A stretch of DNA of 22,748 nt from Bacteroidales bacterium (GTDB lineage Bacteria; Bacteroidota; Bacteroidia; Bacteroidales; FEN-979). The position numbers and the translations under genes are program-made. Positions 22,684 to 22,748 of this stretch are shown here, piece after piece (positions within the stretch are counted from its first letter, which is position 1; every line of letters begins with the position of its first letter). The notes under the pieces are model-generated. The model was not told where the DNA came from. It did not search any database and worked only from the letters and a program-made list of their open reading frames with translations. The stretch is from positions 1-22,748 of the forward strand of contig JALNWG010000035.1 in NCBI GenBank assembly GCA_023231005.1, read 5' to 3'.

Positions 22684-22748
22684 TCAGCTCCTATATTTAT
22701 CAATTAAAAAAGTAAGCCCCCCTCTAAATTCATTTCCAATTGTGTGTG
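22684..22748 (-). CDS. Possible C-terminus of a gene that runs off the window
   Basis: The last 65 bp are open on the minus strand and end in TGA at 22686-22684, encoding HTIGNEFRGGLTFLIDKYRS. The composition is protein-like, and a gene in this position would be followed 72 bp later by the small lipoprotein gene on the same strand. Only 20 codons are visible, so no family can be assigned and chance is not excluded. Confidence 0.3.
   Translation of the reverse strand, partial: HTIGNEFRGGLTFLIDKYRS

Overview
The window reads as chromosomal DNA of a Bacteroidota bacterium, probably in or near Bacteroidales. The evidence is a type IX secretion (Por) C-terminal sorting tail, Bacteroidota-style lipoprotein starts such as LFLSCKKD, almost no Shine-Dalgarno sites, several matches to the Bacteroidota -7 promoter box TAnnTTTG, and AddA/AddB proteins of the type usual in this phylum. 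No species can be named.

Layout. Positions 1-720 are AT-rich and decayed. They hold a frameshifted shred of an IS5-like transposase, a 54-codon remnant of a zeta-toxin-like P-loop kinase, and a small partner ORF, all on the minus strand. Positions 776-3600 hold an orphan cytoplasmic PAS/GAF histidine kinase, with two copies of one palindromic repeat at its edges. Next come a lipoprotein of unknown function (3675-4526, plus) and tsaD (minus), which converge. tsaD diverges from tamB.

Positions 5601-19511 form a long plus-strand run: tamB, a T9SS cargo protein, a 70-bp heptanucleotide repeat, an AddA-like helicase-nuclease, a kinase fused to a RapZ C-terminal domain, a MurU-like nucleotidyltransferase, and an AddB-like Fe-S nuclease. 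From addA to addB the genes are 3-16 bp apart or overlap, so an operon is likely. Within it an amino-sugar / peptidoglycan-recycling pair sits between the two subunits of the recombination nuclease.

The last block (19502-22094) is an AmmeMemoRadiSam locus. A fused MEMO-AMMECR1 protein with an apparent export or lipoprotein signal is divergent from the radical SAM enzyme AmrS. Its biochemical role is not established as far as I know, and it is one of the two best candidates here for an undescribed system. The other is the AmgK-like/RapZ fusion with its MurU partner. The window ends in AT-rich DNA with a small lipoprotein gene and possibly the last 20 codons of another gene. No rRNA, tRNA, CRISPR array or complete insertion sequence was seen.
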